This document shows, one piece after another, positions 1-12,429 of a stretch of DNA of 64,000 bases. The notes beneath the pieces are model-generated. The model saw nothing but the letters and a program-made list of their open reading frames with translations, made no database searches and had not been told where the DNA came from. The position numbers and the translations under genes are program-made. How positions within the stretch are numbered: position 1 is the stretch's first letter; every line of letters starts with the position of its first letter. This DNA is from Siphonodentalium dalli. Lineage: Eukaryota; Mollusca; Scaphopoda; Gadilida; Siphonodentaliidae. Location of the stretch: the NCBI GenBank assembly GCA_032622095.1, contig CP136061.1:53643762-53707761 (forward strand), written 5' to 3'.

Positions 1-308
1 ACAGTTAACCTAAATAAAGTTGATGTGTATGTTGTACCTAAATCATGGAATACATGTAGTACCTCAATATTGGGCTTTCTTTGACCCGCAGATTTACATG
101 AACATGCTCAAACATTGTAAACAGGAAGTTGTCTAGCCTAAATTGTTGTTCACAATATATTATTAATGAATTGATTTCATATTATCAACACAACAATCAA
201 TTATTTTCTTCAAATTCTTGTTCTCTTGTGTGAGGCAAATGTTAATGTCTTTGGGAGGGATATGAGCAGAATGTCAACAGCATTGATTTTTGAAGGACAT
301 CGGCATTA

Positions 309-1572
309 ACTAAGTCACAACACGATTACAATGCCTTAAAGTTATGTACTCCATAGCGAATTGGATTACATGGCATGAAAGTTATTGAATATTTGTTCAT
401 TTTTTTATGCACGAAAATAGGCTATCTATTCAGATGATTATTACATACAAAAATTTTTTAACTTGGAATTTGGCCATGTCTATGATTAATATCAATGGTC
501 ATTGTGCACTGTTACTTATTATCCCCCCAACATTTTAATTATTTAATGTCTAAATGGTTATATACATAATCAAATCATTATTTGGTATGGTCATTCATCA
601 AAATGACAGGCACCACAACACTATTAAATTAAACTAAATTTGTTTCAATATATTATCTTTGACAAAATTGCACCTCAAACTTAATTACAATTGTCTGGTT
701 CACATCCCGGTGTTCAAAGCTTTATTTAATACTTTTTTTATACTCTTTAAATCGCTACAAAAATTACAAGTTTGTTCAGTGACAGGTCTGACCAGACTTC
801 TGTTGTCACCAACACGTGTAGGCCTACTATATGTACTAGCATTGTTATTTCCCGAGAATTTGGACAGAACTTCCGCTGGAGGCGCTTGCCAGATCCTTAA
901 CACCACCCGTATCCAATATCAAATTAAAAATTTGGGCAGAACTTCCCCTAGAGACGCGAGCCAGATCATTATAATCAATCAAATTGATAATTTAGGCCGT
1001 TAATGCACATTGAAGAATACTACTGTGGCTAGAGAACTTAATTCATAGTCATGCTGGCAGAACTGTTCATACTAATCCCTCCATACCATTGCCGCACAAT
1101 GTAAATAACGTTGATTCTTGTAGGGTAGTGGTATTTACTAAGTCAAAACACAATAAAAATGCTAGCCAAAAAAAAAAAAAATATGCATTCCATAGCCAAT
1201 TGGATTACCAATAACATGGCACGTGAGTTACTGGAAGTTACTGATGATTCCTTTAACTTTTGTATGCACGAATATAGGCTACTTTTTCAGACGATTATTA
1301 CCTCCAAAATAATAATAACATGGAATACAACCTTGTCCAACATTAATGCCAATATTTATTGTGCATTGTCATTTATTTGTATTCTAAAATTTTAACGTAT
1401 AACTTGTTACAAAATCAAATCAATGTTCGTGGGGTCATTTATCGATATCAAAATGGTGGCCACACAACAAAAGTCAAACGGAATTTATTTCACTTACAGT
1501 TGACAATATTTCACCTGAAACTCGATTACAATTGTCTGGTGCACACTCCGATTGTCCATTTACCTATTTTAA
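309..1572. repeat. Diverged direct repeat pair (about 309-735 and 1139-1572)
   Basis: Two segments of about 430 bp share the same order of landmarks: 'aagtcacaacacgatta', 'ccatagcgaattggatta', 'tgcacgaaaataggcta' and, at the far end, 'attacaattgtctggt'. They are in direct orientation with about 400 bp of unrelated sequence between them, and they carry many substitutions and indels. This is either an old local duplication or two copies of one interspersed repeat. The short open frames across them are not conserved between the copies, so they are not called as genes. Confidence 0.6.
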
Positions 1573-1639
1573 ACAGAAAAGTAAGTAGTTTATCCAATAA
1601 TTTATTAAATTTATATCACTTTTGAGCTCTGCAAAAAGA

Positions 1640-3490
1640 CACGTTTTCCTCATTCACAGATTGAGAAACCGGAAATGGCCGGAACACTGTTGTCGCTAAT
1701 CGCTGTATTATATATGTTGCACGGACTTCGCTGTATTATATATATTGCACGGACTTCGTTTGAAAATAGAACATATAGCGCTCCGGGCACATAACAATAT
1801 GGCATGTTATGCATCCAAATTACTTGAAGATTTTTGTCGTCTGATCTATCGATGTGCCTCCTGAATATCAGAACAGCAAATCATAAGCTGCCTATAGAAT
1901 CCGCAAGCTAGAAGAAATTTCCGAATGGTAACGACAATAGGATAATGCACCATATGTGGAGATGAATACCATTTAGTTATTTTGTTACGTTTAGTCATGC
2001 GTGGAACAGAAAAGAGCCTTCCGTGGTAGTCTATTCCTGATATGGTAGAAATAAAGAGCGAAACTTTTTAAATAGCTGAAAAAGGTCTGTGACCATGGTA
2101 AGTATTTTTCAAAGCAGATGAAGCCGGTATATCAATATTTCGTGTATTTGTAAACATATTTTATACATCGTTCCAAATTACGTAGACATAATTTGGAACC
2201 TCGAATTAGCCACGTCCGTTTAAGTAAATCATCGAACGAGATGACCGAAGTGTGTTTTCTTTTCAAGACGGTAATAACGATCCAAACTCCATGCAGGGTT
2301 TACCTCCCTTGATGACTCGATAAGACCACTGCTACCGGCGACAATTTACCCACATTTGGTGGACTTCCGCGATATTAAGTTATAGACTAAGCGAACAGAG
2401 CAACATGCTGCCCTTGTTAAGCACACAAAACATCGTACAAAATTTATACAAATTTTGAAACTTAAGTTTGAAAAGTCCCACCAAAACCGAAGAACTATAT
2501 TTCGAAATGGTGTGATTCGGTTCTCCGATTATTTTATCTACACACACAAGTCTAAACGCACGTGTACGACCTTGTCAGAACTCGCACGGCAAGTCAAACA
2601 CAAGAGTTCTAATTTGCTACAATTTTGACGAGTAGCTTGCGAAAATCGTCAACACAACTACCGCTCTGATTATCCATTTTCTCATTATGTTTTAGTGCGG
2701 GAATTGTTCTCAAAGCACATAGAAAATTTGACTTTGGAGCCATCAGGTTTCGGCATTTTTACTGGAAAACCCATGCTAAATATAGAAACACAGACTAGTA
2801 CCCAGCCGGTGACAGAGTCAGAAAGGAAGTTTGACGTGCGCTCTGGTAGAGATTGATAACGATCGTCTAATCAAAAGAACTAATAATCGTGCAACAAGAA
2901 ATAATTTGTTCATCACGTGCGTGACTGATGCCGGCTGTCTGATTCCCTCTATCATCTGAGATGAGTTTGGCTAATGTTGCGATGGCGCATTTGCGTGAGA
3001 TAGGTGGTTTTAAATCGGAGACAAAGGAAATTCATGCTGCTGAGATGCTGATAGGGTCCATTTTTGCAGCGACAACATGGCAGAATGTCATATAATATTT
3101 CACAACTTAGTAAACGCATGGTGAACGCCGGACATCATGCATGGGCACCAGCTGTTGTCCCAGGAGAAATACGCGGTGAGTCAGCCGGTGAGTGTACAAG
3201 TATCGGACCAGGACCACACGCATGCACGCGCTATCTATTCCAGGAACATTAGAGTAAACTAAGGAAAACAATAACACTGAAGAGATTATTTAAGAATTTT
3301 CGGATATGCTTACTAAAAGTCCGCAAAGAATCCGAGGTGATCATTTTATGCAATAACAATTTCCCAGGGAGTACATACTTCAGTGAAATAAAAATATGAA
3401 TACTGGTTTGAGAGTGTGAACATAGTCACTGTTTATCACCGTGAACTATATTTTATTAATAATTGATTATGTGTTGCCTATAATTATTTT
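1640..3490. other. Non-coding stretch with a two-copy 28-bp repeat
   Basis: I see no gene here. The only clear local structure is a 28-bp unit repeated twice in tandem, at 1701-1728 and 1729-1756, with one mismatch. The remaining sequence is non-repetitive at the scale I can judge, and its longest open frame (3064-3252) has no recognisable motif. Confidence 0.5.
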
Positions 3491-3494
3491 GGGG

Positions 3495-4075
3495 ATAAAA
3501 CAGGGGGGGGGGGGGTCGGAAAAAAAATTCAGGCACGTATGGCATTTTTTCCCTTTCGATCATTTTTTGTACCCACCCACCCCCACCGCCAAATGTTTTT
3601 CCGTTTTCGGCAGTTTTTTCCGACCATTTTTGGACACCCACCCCCCCTTTTAACACTAAAACAGAGATTTGCGGGGGGAAATTCACTGTAAACAGCTGTA
3701 TATGAATTTCTGTGCATACTATTTATCATGGATGTTATCATGGACATGTAAATAGGAATGAGTCATTTTGAGGTCATTCGGCCAAAAAAACATGGCTGCC
3801 AGCGGCCATCTTGGATTTCAAAATTTGCAACAAAATACAACACGATAACTGCCTGCAGTCAGTTTACCAGTTAGAATTACATTATTTCTCTCATTCAAAG
3901 TGGTTTTGAAGCCCAACTCATTGCCAAAACAGTAAAAAACAAGCAGGAAATTTTTGTTTTAGTTGCGGAAAAAAAATGCTTGTTGGTGGCTTTGACCACC
4001 CACCCACCCCGGCATACGTGCCGGAAGAAATTTGTTCACCCCCCCCCCCCCTGGATAAAAAGGAATATTATTGTG
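3495..4075. repeat. Poly-G/poly-C bearing repeat elements
   Basis: A run of 13 G followed by 'tcggaaaaaaaattc' starts at about 3503, and runs of C occur near 3570-3590, 3640-3650 and 4039-4051. The arrangement of a G-run, then 'tcgga', then an A/T-run and an ACGTAT-like segment is repeated in inverse orientation at 15555-15715, and in weaker form near 14870-14930. This points to a dispersed short element, probably a non-autonomous DNA transposon. The overlapping open frames are low complexity and are not genes. Confidence 0.55.
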
Positions 4076-4268
4076 CGCAATTTCTCCTCAAAAAGAGCCG
4101 AAATTGTAAACAACACAAAGACAATACATACAGATACATAATACATAACAAATTGAGAGTGTAATTGACATAAAATTGTTGGTGTATGTTATCGGAGATT
4201 TGCAGGCATATTATATCGGTTGGAAACGGAGACGAGAGTAAGCTATAAGCTTTTTTTTGTCGTTCCGC

Positions 4269-4417
4269 CCACTTAGAAATATGATACCCAATACTCTTAA
4301 AATGGTAATATGTATACAAGATCTTGGTACCATGCTGTCTCATGAATATCTCACTCAGACAGCATGGAACCAATATCTTGTATCTGGTCGTTGCTATTTG
4401 ATTGGGTATTTAGTGGC
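4269..4417. repeat. Foldback (hairpin) element, about 150 bp
   Basis: The two halves are imperfect reverse complements. The inner arms include 'acaagatcttggtaccatg' and its counterpart ending 'aaccaatatcttgt'. The outer ends carry 'ccactta...atacccaat' against 'attgggtatttagtgg'. The whole segment can fold into one long hairpin with a short loop near 4340-4355. This is typical of a small MITE-like element. Confidence 0.6.
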
Positions 4418-4530
4418 TGATTGATTATATGTTCGTTATAATGTATTGAAATCGTATGATAGGTGGATGTGACGTCGGGAGTTGTGGAGAGTATATGATG
4501 GGTTATACAGAACTGAGGCGGAGGAGAGGA

Positions 4531-4571
4531 ATTGCGAGAAAGAGAGAGAGAGAGAGAGAGAGGGGGAGAGC

Positions 4572-4607
<36 letters not shown>

Positions 4608-4618
4608 GAGAGAGAGGG
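4531..4618. repeat. (GA)n microsatellite
   Basis: An almost pure GA dinucleotide run, interrupted by a short 'ggggg' and a 'gcgaaa' segment. It is a simple sequence repeat. Confidence 0.9.
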
Positions 4619-4740
4619 TACGAAGATGAGGAGTAGGAAGAGGATTAATGTATATTAAAGATTTTAAGGATACGTCACCGGTGTAACCAACGCATAGTGA
4701 AATGTACCTGAGTCGAGATCACAGGAAAACATGCGGAAAC

Positions 4741-5205
4741 TTAAGGGAAACGTCTTGTTCTGCGGATGTACTTCTGGAACTCTTCAAAAATTTGCAGATT
4801 TATGTGTTTATTTAAAGTGACATCTCCATTTAGGAATAGATTTGCTGTATTGTTAACAAAATCAGATATATTCTCTAAAAGAATTTGACGAGCTAATATA
4901 AAATGTGGGCATTGAAATATAAAGTGTTCGCAATCCTCGATCTGACCACACATACAGAGGTTAGTGTCGGATATATGGTTTTCCAGTTTGTGCGCATTTA
5001 AATAACTACATTTAGCTCTTAAGCGTGCACGTTGAATCTGAGCATTTCGCGTGTAACAGAAGGAAAACCAAGGTTTTTTCGGGATTATATTTGAGTTTAT
5101 CAATTGCTCAAATTCATGTGGATCTTTTGTAATTTGCAAATTTGAATCAAGTGTGTTCCAGTTTCTTGCCGTCGCTATGGCGAATGATTTGCGATGAGAC
5201 TCACT
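4741..5205 (-). pseudogene. LINE ORF2 C-terminal fragment
   Basis: The minus-strand frame ends at a stop at 4741 and reads through a segment typical of non-LTR retrotransposon ORF2 C-termini. It has 'RNWNTL', a basic stretch 'ARLRAKCSYLNAHK', then the CCHC-like motif 'LCMCGQIEDCEHFIFQCPHF' (C-x-C, then H and C). The frame continues upstream of its first ATG to about 5205, where it abuts the 3' end of the next LINE. The EN and RT domains are absent, so this is a truncated copy. It differs from the C-terminus of the LINE at 5206-8880, so it is a separate family. Function in an intact element would be retrotransposition; this copy is dead. Confidence 0.75.
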
Positions 5206-8200
5206 GTTATAATAATACTAATATATTTTATATAGCGTAAATACATTAACATGCTCTAAAACGCTTACAATTATGATACAACATGAAGTATGGTAAAACA
5301 ATAAATATATACAAGCAGCACAAGCTAAATTTAAAAATGCCAATTAAAAAGAGTAAGATCATGTGATAAAACACTGTCTGCATATTAACAACGTGTAATA
5401 TAGGGTCTAAATTTGCACCGATTAAAAAACAAAATAATAATAAAAGAAACAAAAACCAATATTGCAGACTGAAGATTAAAAGGAGTTTGAACGAGTAACA
5501 ATTGCGATTAACGAGTAATTATTTCAGGTCTTTCTTTGCGATTTCTGCACCAAAATGTTCAACGAATAAATATGTTTTTAGTTGCCGCTTAAAGTCATTG
5601 ACAAACACTTCTCCCCTCAGTTCCACCGGCAGTGCATTCCACAGTGTTGGTCCGGCATATCTGAAGGCACGGTCTGATATGGACGCGATTCTCGTGAAAG
5701 GGACATCAAATAAATTCCAGTTAGCAGATCTCAAGTCTTTTAGTGGCTTATGTTCAATCAATAGACCTGTGATGTAGTCCGGTGCCATTCCACACTTGGC
5801 CTTAAACATAATTAGCAACACTTTGAATTTAACCCTTTGTTTAATCGGCAGCCAGTGTAGGTCACGTAACACTGGTGTTATATGGCCGAATTTCCTGGTG
5901 CTAGAAATCAACCTGGCAGCAGAGTTCAACACACTTTGTAGTTTGTCTCTTAGCGTACTCGGAAGACTAAGAAATAACGAATTACAGTAGTCAATTTTGG
6001 ATGTTAACAAATGCGTGTACAAGAGTTTTAAGGCAATCTGTTGTTACGCATCTCTTAATCCTAGCCAGGTTACGAATGTGAATGTAACAGCTCCTGCACG
6101 TCGCATTAATATGGTCACTCATTTCTAAATTAGAATCAAAAGTAACACCCAAGCTCTTGACGCGTGCTCCCGGAATCACCCGCTGCCCGCCAACAACAAG
6201 GAACCGCTGCTGAATTTTAGGTAAGGTGTTGATGTTACCTAGATAGAAAATATCAGTTTTATCATCGTTCATCTTGAGATGGTGACGTGACATCCAATGC
6301 CTAATATCATTCACACAAGTCTCCATGGTATTAATGGAAGATTCAGTGTCCTGTGTGTCAAAAGATAAATAAATTTGGGTATCATCAGCATAAAAAAGAA
6401 ACCGGACACCATGTTGCTTCAACAGTTCACTGAGCGATGAAGTATACATTGTGGACAGCACGGGTCCAAGTACATACCACTGAGGAACACCACAGCTAAC
6501 ATCAAATGCCGATGGTTTCGTGCCATCACACACAATGTACTGCCTGCGACCTGTGATCTAGGATGTGAACCAGTCAAGAACAGTGCCTGTAATTCCAGCA
6601 CTATTCAGAATTTCAATAAGGTAACCGTGGTTGATGCTGTCGAATGCGGCTGATAAATCCAACAGAACAAGTATAACAGCTTTGCGGTTACCTATAGCAA
6701 CCTTTGATTTTCAGAAGTGCTGTCTCCGTCGAATGGAATTTTCGGTATGCAGACTGATATTTTTCACAGAAGTTATGTTTAAGAAGATGTGCATTAAGTT
6801 TCTTTGAAACAATTTCTCAATCAACTTGGAGACAAATGACAGATTGGAAACAGGACGATAGTTGTTTAAAGATTCGGCGTCGAGATTATTCTTGTTAAGC
6901 ATAGTACTTACTAAGGCTTCCTTGTACGCATCAGGAAAAACACCAGATTTGAGTGATGAATTGGGTCAAGCGTGCAGTATTTATTCGCGCAACCCATCAC
7001 TGTTTGTCTAACAGCATCATCTTTTACATGTTCAAATGATGTCCATGCTGCATCCTTGTTAGGTTTTTTTTTAAACTGGTCCGGTAACACGCGTATGGTC
7101 TGTTTCTAAAAGTTGTAGCTGGATCTTGTGTATTTTGTCCTGGAAAAAGATACCAAGCCGTTCCGCGACGTCACATGGTGCCCCAGAAGGCAATACACTT
7201 TTACGCTCCCTTCCAAGAAGGGTCGATACTATACTAAACAGGGCCTTTGTATCCTTTGCATTTTTTGTCACTAAATTAATGTAAAAGTCGTGCTTCGCTC
7301 CGTCAATCAGTTCGTTCACAACTACCACTTGATCTCGGAACATCTGCTTATGAACTTCAAGCCCAGTTTTTCTCCAAAGTCGTTCGACTTGGCGTCGCTT
7401 TTGTTTTTGTTTCCGAATTTCATCGGTATACCACTCGGCGGTTTCCCTAACAGGCATACACCGTGATTTAACAGGTGCATGCTTGTATGGGAGAGTCGAT
7501 AAGCGCTGGTTGTAGTATTCAACTAGAAGATTGACATCACATGCGTCTGGTCTGAGTCTACGATATGAAACTACATGCTTGACTGTTTCTGATTTTTCAG
7601 CTAACACTCGATTGAAGACTGGAAAGTGATCAGGAAAGCCACAGTCTAATGCAACAACTTTCTCGACTAGCTTATCCGATGAACATGTGATGATCAGATC
7701 AAGAGTGTGATTTTTTTATGCGTTGGTGACGACACATGTTGATTGAGGCCGAAACTATCGAGTTTATCTAGAAAAGTAATAGCGTCTTTATTTGTGACAT
7801 CACCAACGTGGATATTGAAATCACCATAAAGTATGAATTGGAATTTTTTTGACAACAGTTCCTCAATAAATTCGACGAAATCAGTCATAAACCGTTTGAA
7901 TGTGAGCTTATGAACCGCCGAGGGTGGTGGCCGATATATGGAAAAAAACACAGATGTGTTGTCCATTCAACTGAAGTTGCAGAGCAGTGAGCTCGTACGA
8001 GCCGTATGATTTGCTAGAAAGTTTATTCGATTTTATAGAATTACGATGAATGATCGCCGTACCGCCTCCCATTGTTTTCCGGTGGGTATCCGTGATACGG
8101 TAACATGGAGGTAGAAGCTCTGCCTTAATCACAGAATCAATAGACGTCGCTGTTAACCAAGTCTCTGTTATGAGCAACATATCAAGAGAATGTGAAATTA

Positions 8201-8880
8201 TGAAGTCATGAATAAGCGTTGTTTTGTTACACAATGATCGCGGATTCAACAGACACATATTCAGTCCAGACTCTGTTGATGGTGTCTGAACAACAGTTAG
8301 GTTACTTCTATTGACTCCCTTTTCTGTAGAATGTGACCTATTATTACACCCACTAATCAAAGTTTGTATGCGTCGTTCGCCTCCGCGTCTGCCTCGGCGC
8401 GTCCGTTTGCGTGCGTTGATCCCTAAATTAGTTAATATCTGCCAAATACTCTTGGGAAGTATTTTTGTTGGTTCTATTGATGTACGCCTGAGTTCAGTTG
8501 GAGTGTACCTCAGGTCAGTACGAAATTGGTCGTTTTCAGGCATAGTCATTATTGAACTGTTTACATACAATTTCAGTCCTCACCTTCGGGACAGTGGGGT
8601 CTCCTTCCAATAAATCACCGTACAGCTGTCACAGTTTGTCGGTATCACCCACTGATATAGCAAAATGCACATAGAATTGATTCCATTGATCCAATTACAC
8701 AATGAAGGCTGTCCAGTAGCGATCGATAATCGAAGCGAGCTGTGGGTGTTGACAATATATGAACACTGCTTACCCACTGTGTGTAGTTGAAAAAATGTCA
8801 AGAAAACCATCCAAAATCCAGCAAATCCTTGCATTATCCGAGACTTCTTCAGCATCAACGTATTTGGTGTCCAGACATTA
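5206..8880 (-). mobile_element. Near full-length L2/CR1-type LINE, inactivated
   Basis: Reading on the minus strand, the order is a short N-terminal region (8870-8310), an apurinic endonuclease-like domain (8300-7690), a linker (7610-7070), reverse transcriptase (about 6900-6000), a C-terminal region ending at 5519, and a 3' UTR to about 5206. The 3' end has 'gtaagcgttttagagcatgtt' followed by 'acgctatataaaatat' and an AT-rich microsatellite tail, the arrangement known for L2-type LINE 3' ends. At about 3.7 kb it is close to complete. Several frame changes (near 7920, 7720, 6960, 6700 and 6540) show that it can no longer be active. It lies against the C-terminal fragment of another LINE at 4741-5205, so it may have inserted beside or into it. 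Confidence 0.85.
5519..8570 (-). pseudogene. LINE ORF2 (endonuclease and reverse transcriptase), frameshifted
   Basis: The protein would nick target DNA and copy its own RNA at the nick. Frame 1 (8570-7908) contains 'LNPRSLCNKTTLIHDF' and 'LDMLLITETWL', the first endonuclease motifs, preceded by a basic 'KRTRRGRRGGERR' stretch. Frame 2 (7966-7694) has 'FILYGDFNIHVGD', the GDFN motif. Frame 3 (7607-7071) is the linker. RT motifs follow: 'NNYRPVSNLSFVSKLIEKL' (6711-6902), 'GVPQ...LGPVL' and the catalytic 'FYADDTQIYL' (5991-6533). The last segment (6022-5519) has 'LLTSKIDYCNSLF' and 'GPTLWNALP', typical of the C-terminus. The pieces occur in the correct order in different frames, so the gene is a decayed copy. 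Identification as non-LTR ORF2 is firm; the exact clade (L2 or CR1) is inferred from the 3' end. Confidence 0.88.
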
Positions 8881-8939
8881 GATGATGTGTTGAAATTTAT
8901 GAGTTTTGAACAAGCTTAAAAGGACGAAAAATTTGATAT

Positions 8940-10950
8940 TTGTGGAGCGCTGTGACGTGCTGCCAAGTTGGCGCGATCATATTAGCGCCATTTATATTTC
9001 GGTACACGGAATTCATTTGCATTTCGTGTTTCTTTGTTCGAGGCTTCAAATACTCGGGAAGGGACGATATTCTTTAGGTATTGTGGCACGGTTCCTTTAA
9101 TCATTTTGTGGGAAAGAAATAGCTTGGCTTTGTCACGTCGCGTTTTCAGTTGTTCCCAGCTAACTCCTTCCAATAATTTATCATTACTAACATATTTAGT
9201 CAGTCCAGTGACTATACGAGCTGCTTCTGGTTGAATGTGTTCTAATCTATCTGAATCAGTGGCTACAGTTTGCCCATACACTACTGGCATATTCATGACA
9301 TGGCCGTACTAACGTGAAATAACATTTGTCGAGTGCTTTCTGTTTAGTGCTTTTGTTTCCGAAGAATGGATATCTTTTGCCAGGCAGTTTTTATTATGTA
9401 ATCAATGTGAGGACCCCATTTGTCTTCACCATTAAGTATTATTCCAAGGAGCTTATGCTGGTGAGCGACGGTTAAGGGGACTTTATCCATTAAACGGTTA
9501 GGGTGGGATAATAGATTTGTTTTTCGAGTAATAATCATAGTTTCAGTTTTGTTAGCATTGAAGTTTACCAACCATTTATTGGACCAAGAGTGTAGTTTAT
9601 TTATGTCAGTTTTGAGTAAATCGGCAGCTTCGTGTTGGTCAGTAACAGGCAGAAATATCATCTGCGAATAAGCGCATTTCACTGCTAATTTCATAGACAA
9701 GGTCGTTAATGTAGATTTAAAAAAGTGTCGGTCCCAACATATATCCTGGGGTATCCCTGCTCTGACTGGCTTCCAGGAAGAAGCTTCAGATCCTTGAACG
9801 ACCCTTTGTTCACGGTTACTCAAATATGAGTCGAACAAACCTAGAAGGTTTCCTTGTATTCCGATTTGTTTCAATTTGTGGATCAATCCAACATGCCAAA
9901 CTTTATCGAACGTTTTACTTATGTCGAAGAATAGTATGCGTACATCTTGTTCTCTATCGAGAATTTCGCTGATTGCATGATAAATTTCATTTGTTTTAAG
10001 GTATTTTAGGAGATATTTAGCGATGCAATTTTCGTATAATTTTCCTAAGCAGTAATTAAGGATATGGGTCTGTAATTTCCCGGGTCAGATAGGTTTCCTT
10101 TTTTGAGGATATGTACAGCATTAGCACGCTTCCACTCGGGAGGGAAAATGGTTCATTCATGAATATCTTGAAGAGAATGAATAATGGTCGACTGAGACTA
10201 GGACAGTTTTTTAGGACCCTATGGCTAATGTCAGCATAACCGCTTGATGGGTCTGTTTTGGAGGTGTGAAAGTATGTCCAGTATATGTACTCATTGACAG
10301 CTATGTGGTCAATATTTTCACATGTTATGGGCATAAGAGTGGGAAATTGAGCATTAGAATCATCCAGTGTGGATATGGAACAAAATAATCACTGAGGATT
10401 ATAGATTTATCGATGTCCGTGGTGTAAATTTCCCGATCAAGCTCTAAGTGGGGCATAGTTTGCTCAAGTATTCGTTTAGCGAGCTTGTTAAAGGTTTTCC
10501 CACCAGTTAGTGGATGTTGTTTGGTGGTCGTTAAGAATATTCTGCCCTCTCAATATATGGTCTAACTTTGCTTTTCGTATTTTGCTATGGTATTTATCCC
10601 AGTGTCGTGTGCCATTGGTCAGTTTTGCTTTGTCATAAAGCCGCCTGCGTTGTTTAATTTTCAAAGTGAGCCACTGGGGTTAATTTTTCCTGTAGCGAAT
10701 AGCTTTGTTGGGAATATATTCATTTATTCTGTCTTGGAGGAAAGACGTAAATGCATGTGTCATGTCTTCAATCTGCATCGTATTAAAGAATATATTCCAA
10801 TCCATGCCTGATACTACTTGATCCAATCCAATGAAGTCTGCTTGTTCATAGTTAAAAATGTGACGGGTAATAGTCTTTTTCTGTGTTCGCTGTTCATGAA
10901 TGTTAAAAATGGCATATATTGGACGTGATAACGTATATATTCCACAAAGA
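8940..10950 (-). mobile_element. Second LINE, 5'-truncated and decayed
   Basis: Minus-strand fragments in order are 10334-10056 (an early RT block with 'SSGYADISHRVLKNCPSL'), 9886-9344 (the middle RT) and 9296-8982 (the C-terminal part). The middle RT block has 'LLGLFDSYLSNREQRVV' and 'NFNANKTETMIITRK'. The C-terminal block has 'IQPEAARIVTGLTKY' and 'PQYLKNIVPSRV', a common LINE C-terminal signature. The catalytic YADD region near 9670 is disrupted: 'CAYSQMIFLP' stands where F/YADD is expected, with a frame change. Homology seems to continue upstream to about 10950. No endonuclease motif is clear, so the element is probably 5' truncated. Its sequence differs from the LINE at 5206-8880. Confidence 0.8.
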
Positions 10951-11700
10951 AGGGGCCTAGCGTACCACTATGTGACATACTTGAAACAGGTGGCTGATGT
11001 GAACCTTCGAATTAGGTATATAAAATAAATTGAAAGGAGGAACAATAAGATAGCAGCTAAGGACATCGATCTAAATTCTCAATAAACTCTGACAAAACGT
11101 GCAAGAATTATAACAATAGAGCTGTTTATTCCGTCGGATCTGTATTCTTTATGATATTGTTAAGCGGACATGGCTTTTCGTTCTCGACCGAGGGTCCCAC
11201 GGCACCGAGGCTAAAGATGGCCGAAAAGAGCCATCGATAACCTCTGCTTAGGGCGAAGTCGATGTGTTTTTCTTCGCATTCAAGCTTCCAACTTTTGTCT
11301 TCGTAATTTGGAAGGAGGTACAAAATAGGTTGACAAAATATGTATATACATGTACCGGCTTCATATGCTCTAAAAAACGTGCTTCAGAATCATTTTCCAG
11401 CTTTTTTAATTTTTAGCACAGAAGTGAAACAAACGCTCTTCATTTTTACCATTCCATGTCTGGACTAACACGGAACGCTCTTTTCTGTTCAATGCCGTGC
11501 AAATGGCTGTTTTTTGTGTGTGAACAAGCATCCTGTATTTTTCATGTGACTTCAATGCGAATATCTGGGACATATAATGCTCGTAGAAATGTATTATATA
11601 AGTATTTATCGAACTATTTAGATACCGGGGAAAATTCATAAACGAATAATCGTAGGTGTATTTTGGAGCTCAAACCGCCAAATGGCTTTAAATCGGACGG
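10951..11700. other. Intergenic, no feature seen
   Basis: I see no gene, RNA gene or repeat with clear ends here. The open frames at 11126-11323 and 11406-11639 carry no recognisable motif and no homology to other parts of the window. Confidence 0.4.
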
Positions 11701-11714
11701 GGACTACAGGAGTA

Positions 11715-12410
11715 GGCTAGAAGGTTCATTAGTCCGAGGGTTCCGATAGTCCGATGGTTCGATGGTCCGAGGGTTCTGATAGTCCGAGGGTTCGATTGTC
11801 CGAGGGTTCCGATAGTCCGAGGGTTCGGTGGTCCGAGGGTTCGATGGTCTAATGGATCAATAGTCGGATATACCTACAACAATTCTGACAGAGAAGCACA
11901 CCATATTTTGATAGTTTTCACCACTGAAACGATCTACAGTCCAACGTGGAACTATTGGTCTGGCGATGCAGCGGGGAGAGGAGACCAAGGCAAAAACTCA
12001 AATGGCGTAGAATGGAATCCTGGAACAGGCACATGAAAAACGAGTACAACAATGGTACAAGATCGCTTTATTGGAACGCGGTAACTCGTTGAATATATAC
12101 ATATATATAAACCATTGTATATGGTTAGATAATGAACACATTGTGTAAAACTTGAAATGTCCTACATTGTGCTTGCGCACACTTCCAAATTGTATTTTAT
12201 TTGTTTTGATCCATTGACTTTCCAACTTGATAATTGTGGGGAGAGTTCGGGTGAGAGTCCCCAAACACCCTGTCGTCACACCCCTTCTAATGGAAGTTAT
12301 GGAACCTCGGACTATTGAACCCTCGGGATGTCGAACCCTCGGAAAATAAAACACAGAGCCTGCCTCGCTTTGGGCTAATCGTCGGACTATCGAACCTTCG
12401 GACTAAAGAA
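11715..12410. mobile_element. Foldback element with minisatellite arms
   Basis: The left arm (about 11715-11870) is a tandem array of a roughly 16-18 bp unit built on 'gtccgagggttcgat'. The right arm (about 12298-12405) contains the same unit in reverse complement ('actattgaaccctcgg', 'atcgaaccttcggact'). The roughly 430-bp centre is unrelated and has no coding signal. Inverted terminal arms made of short tandem repeats are the layout of foldback-type DNA elements. I did not find a clean target-site duplication, so the outer limits are approximate. Confidence 0.6.
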
Positions 12411-12429
12411 CTGTACCATATCTGTTTGG

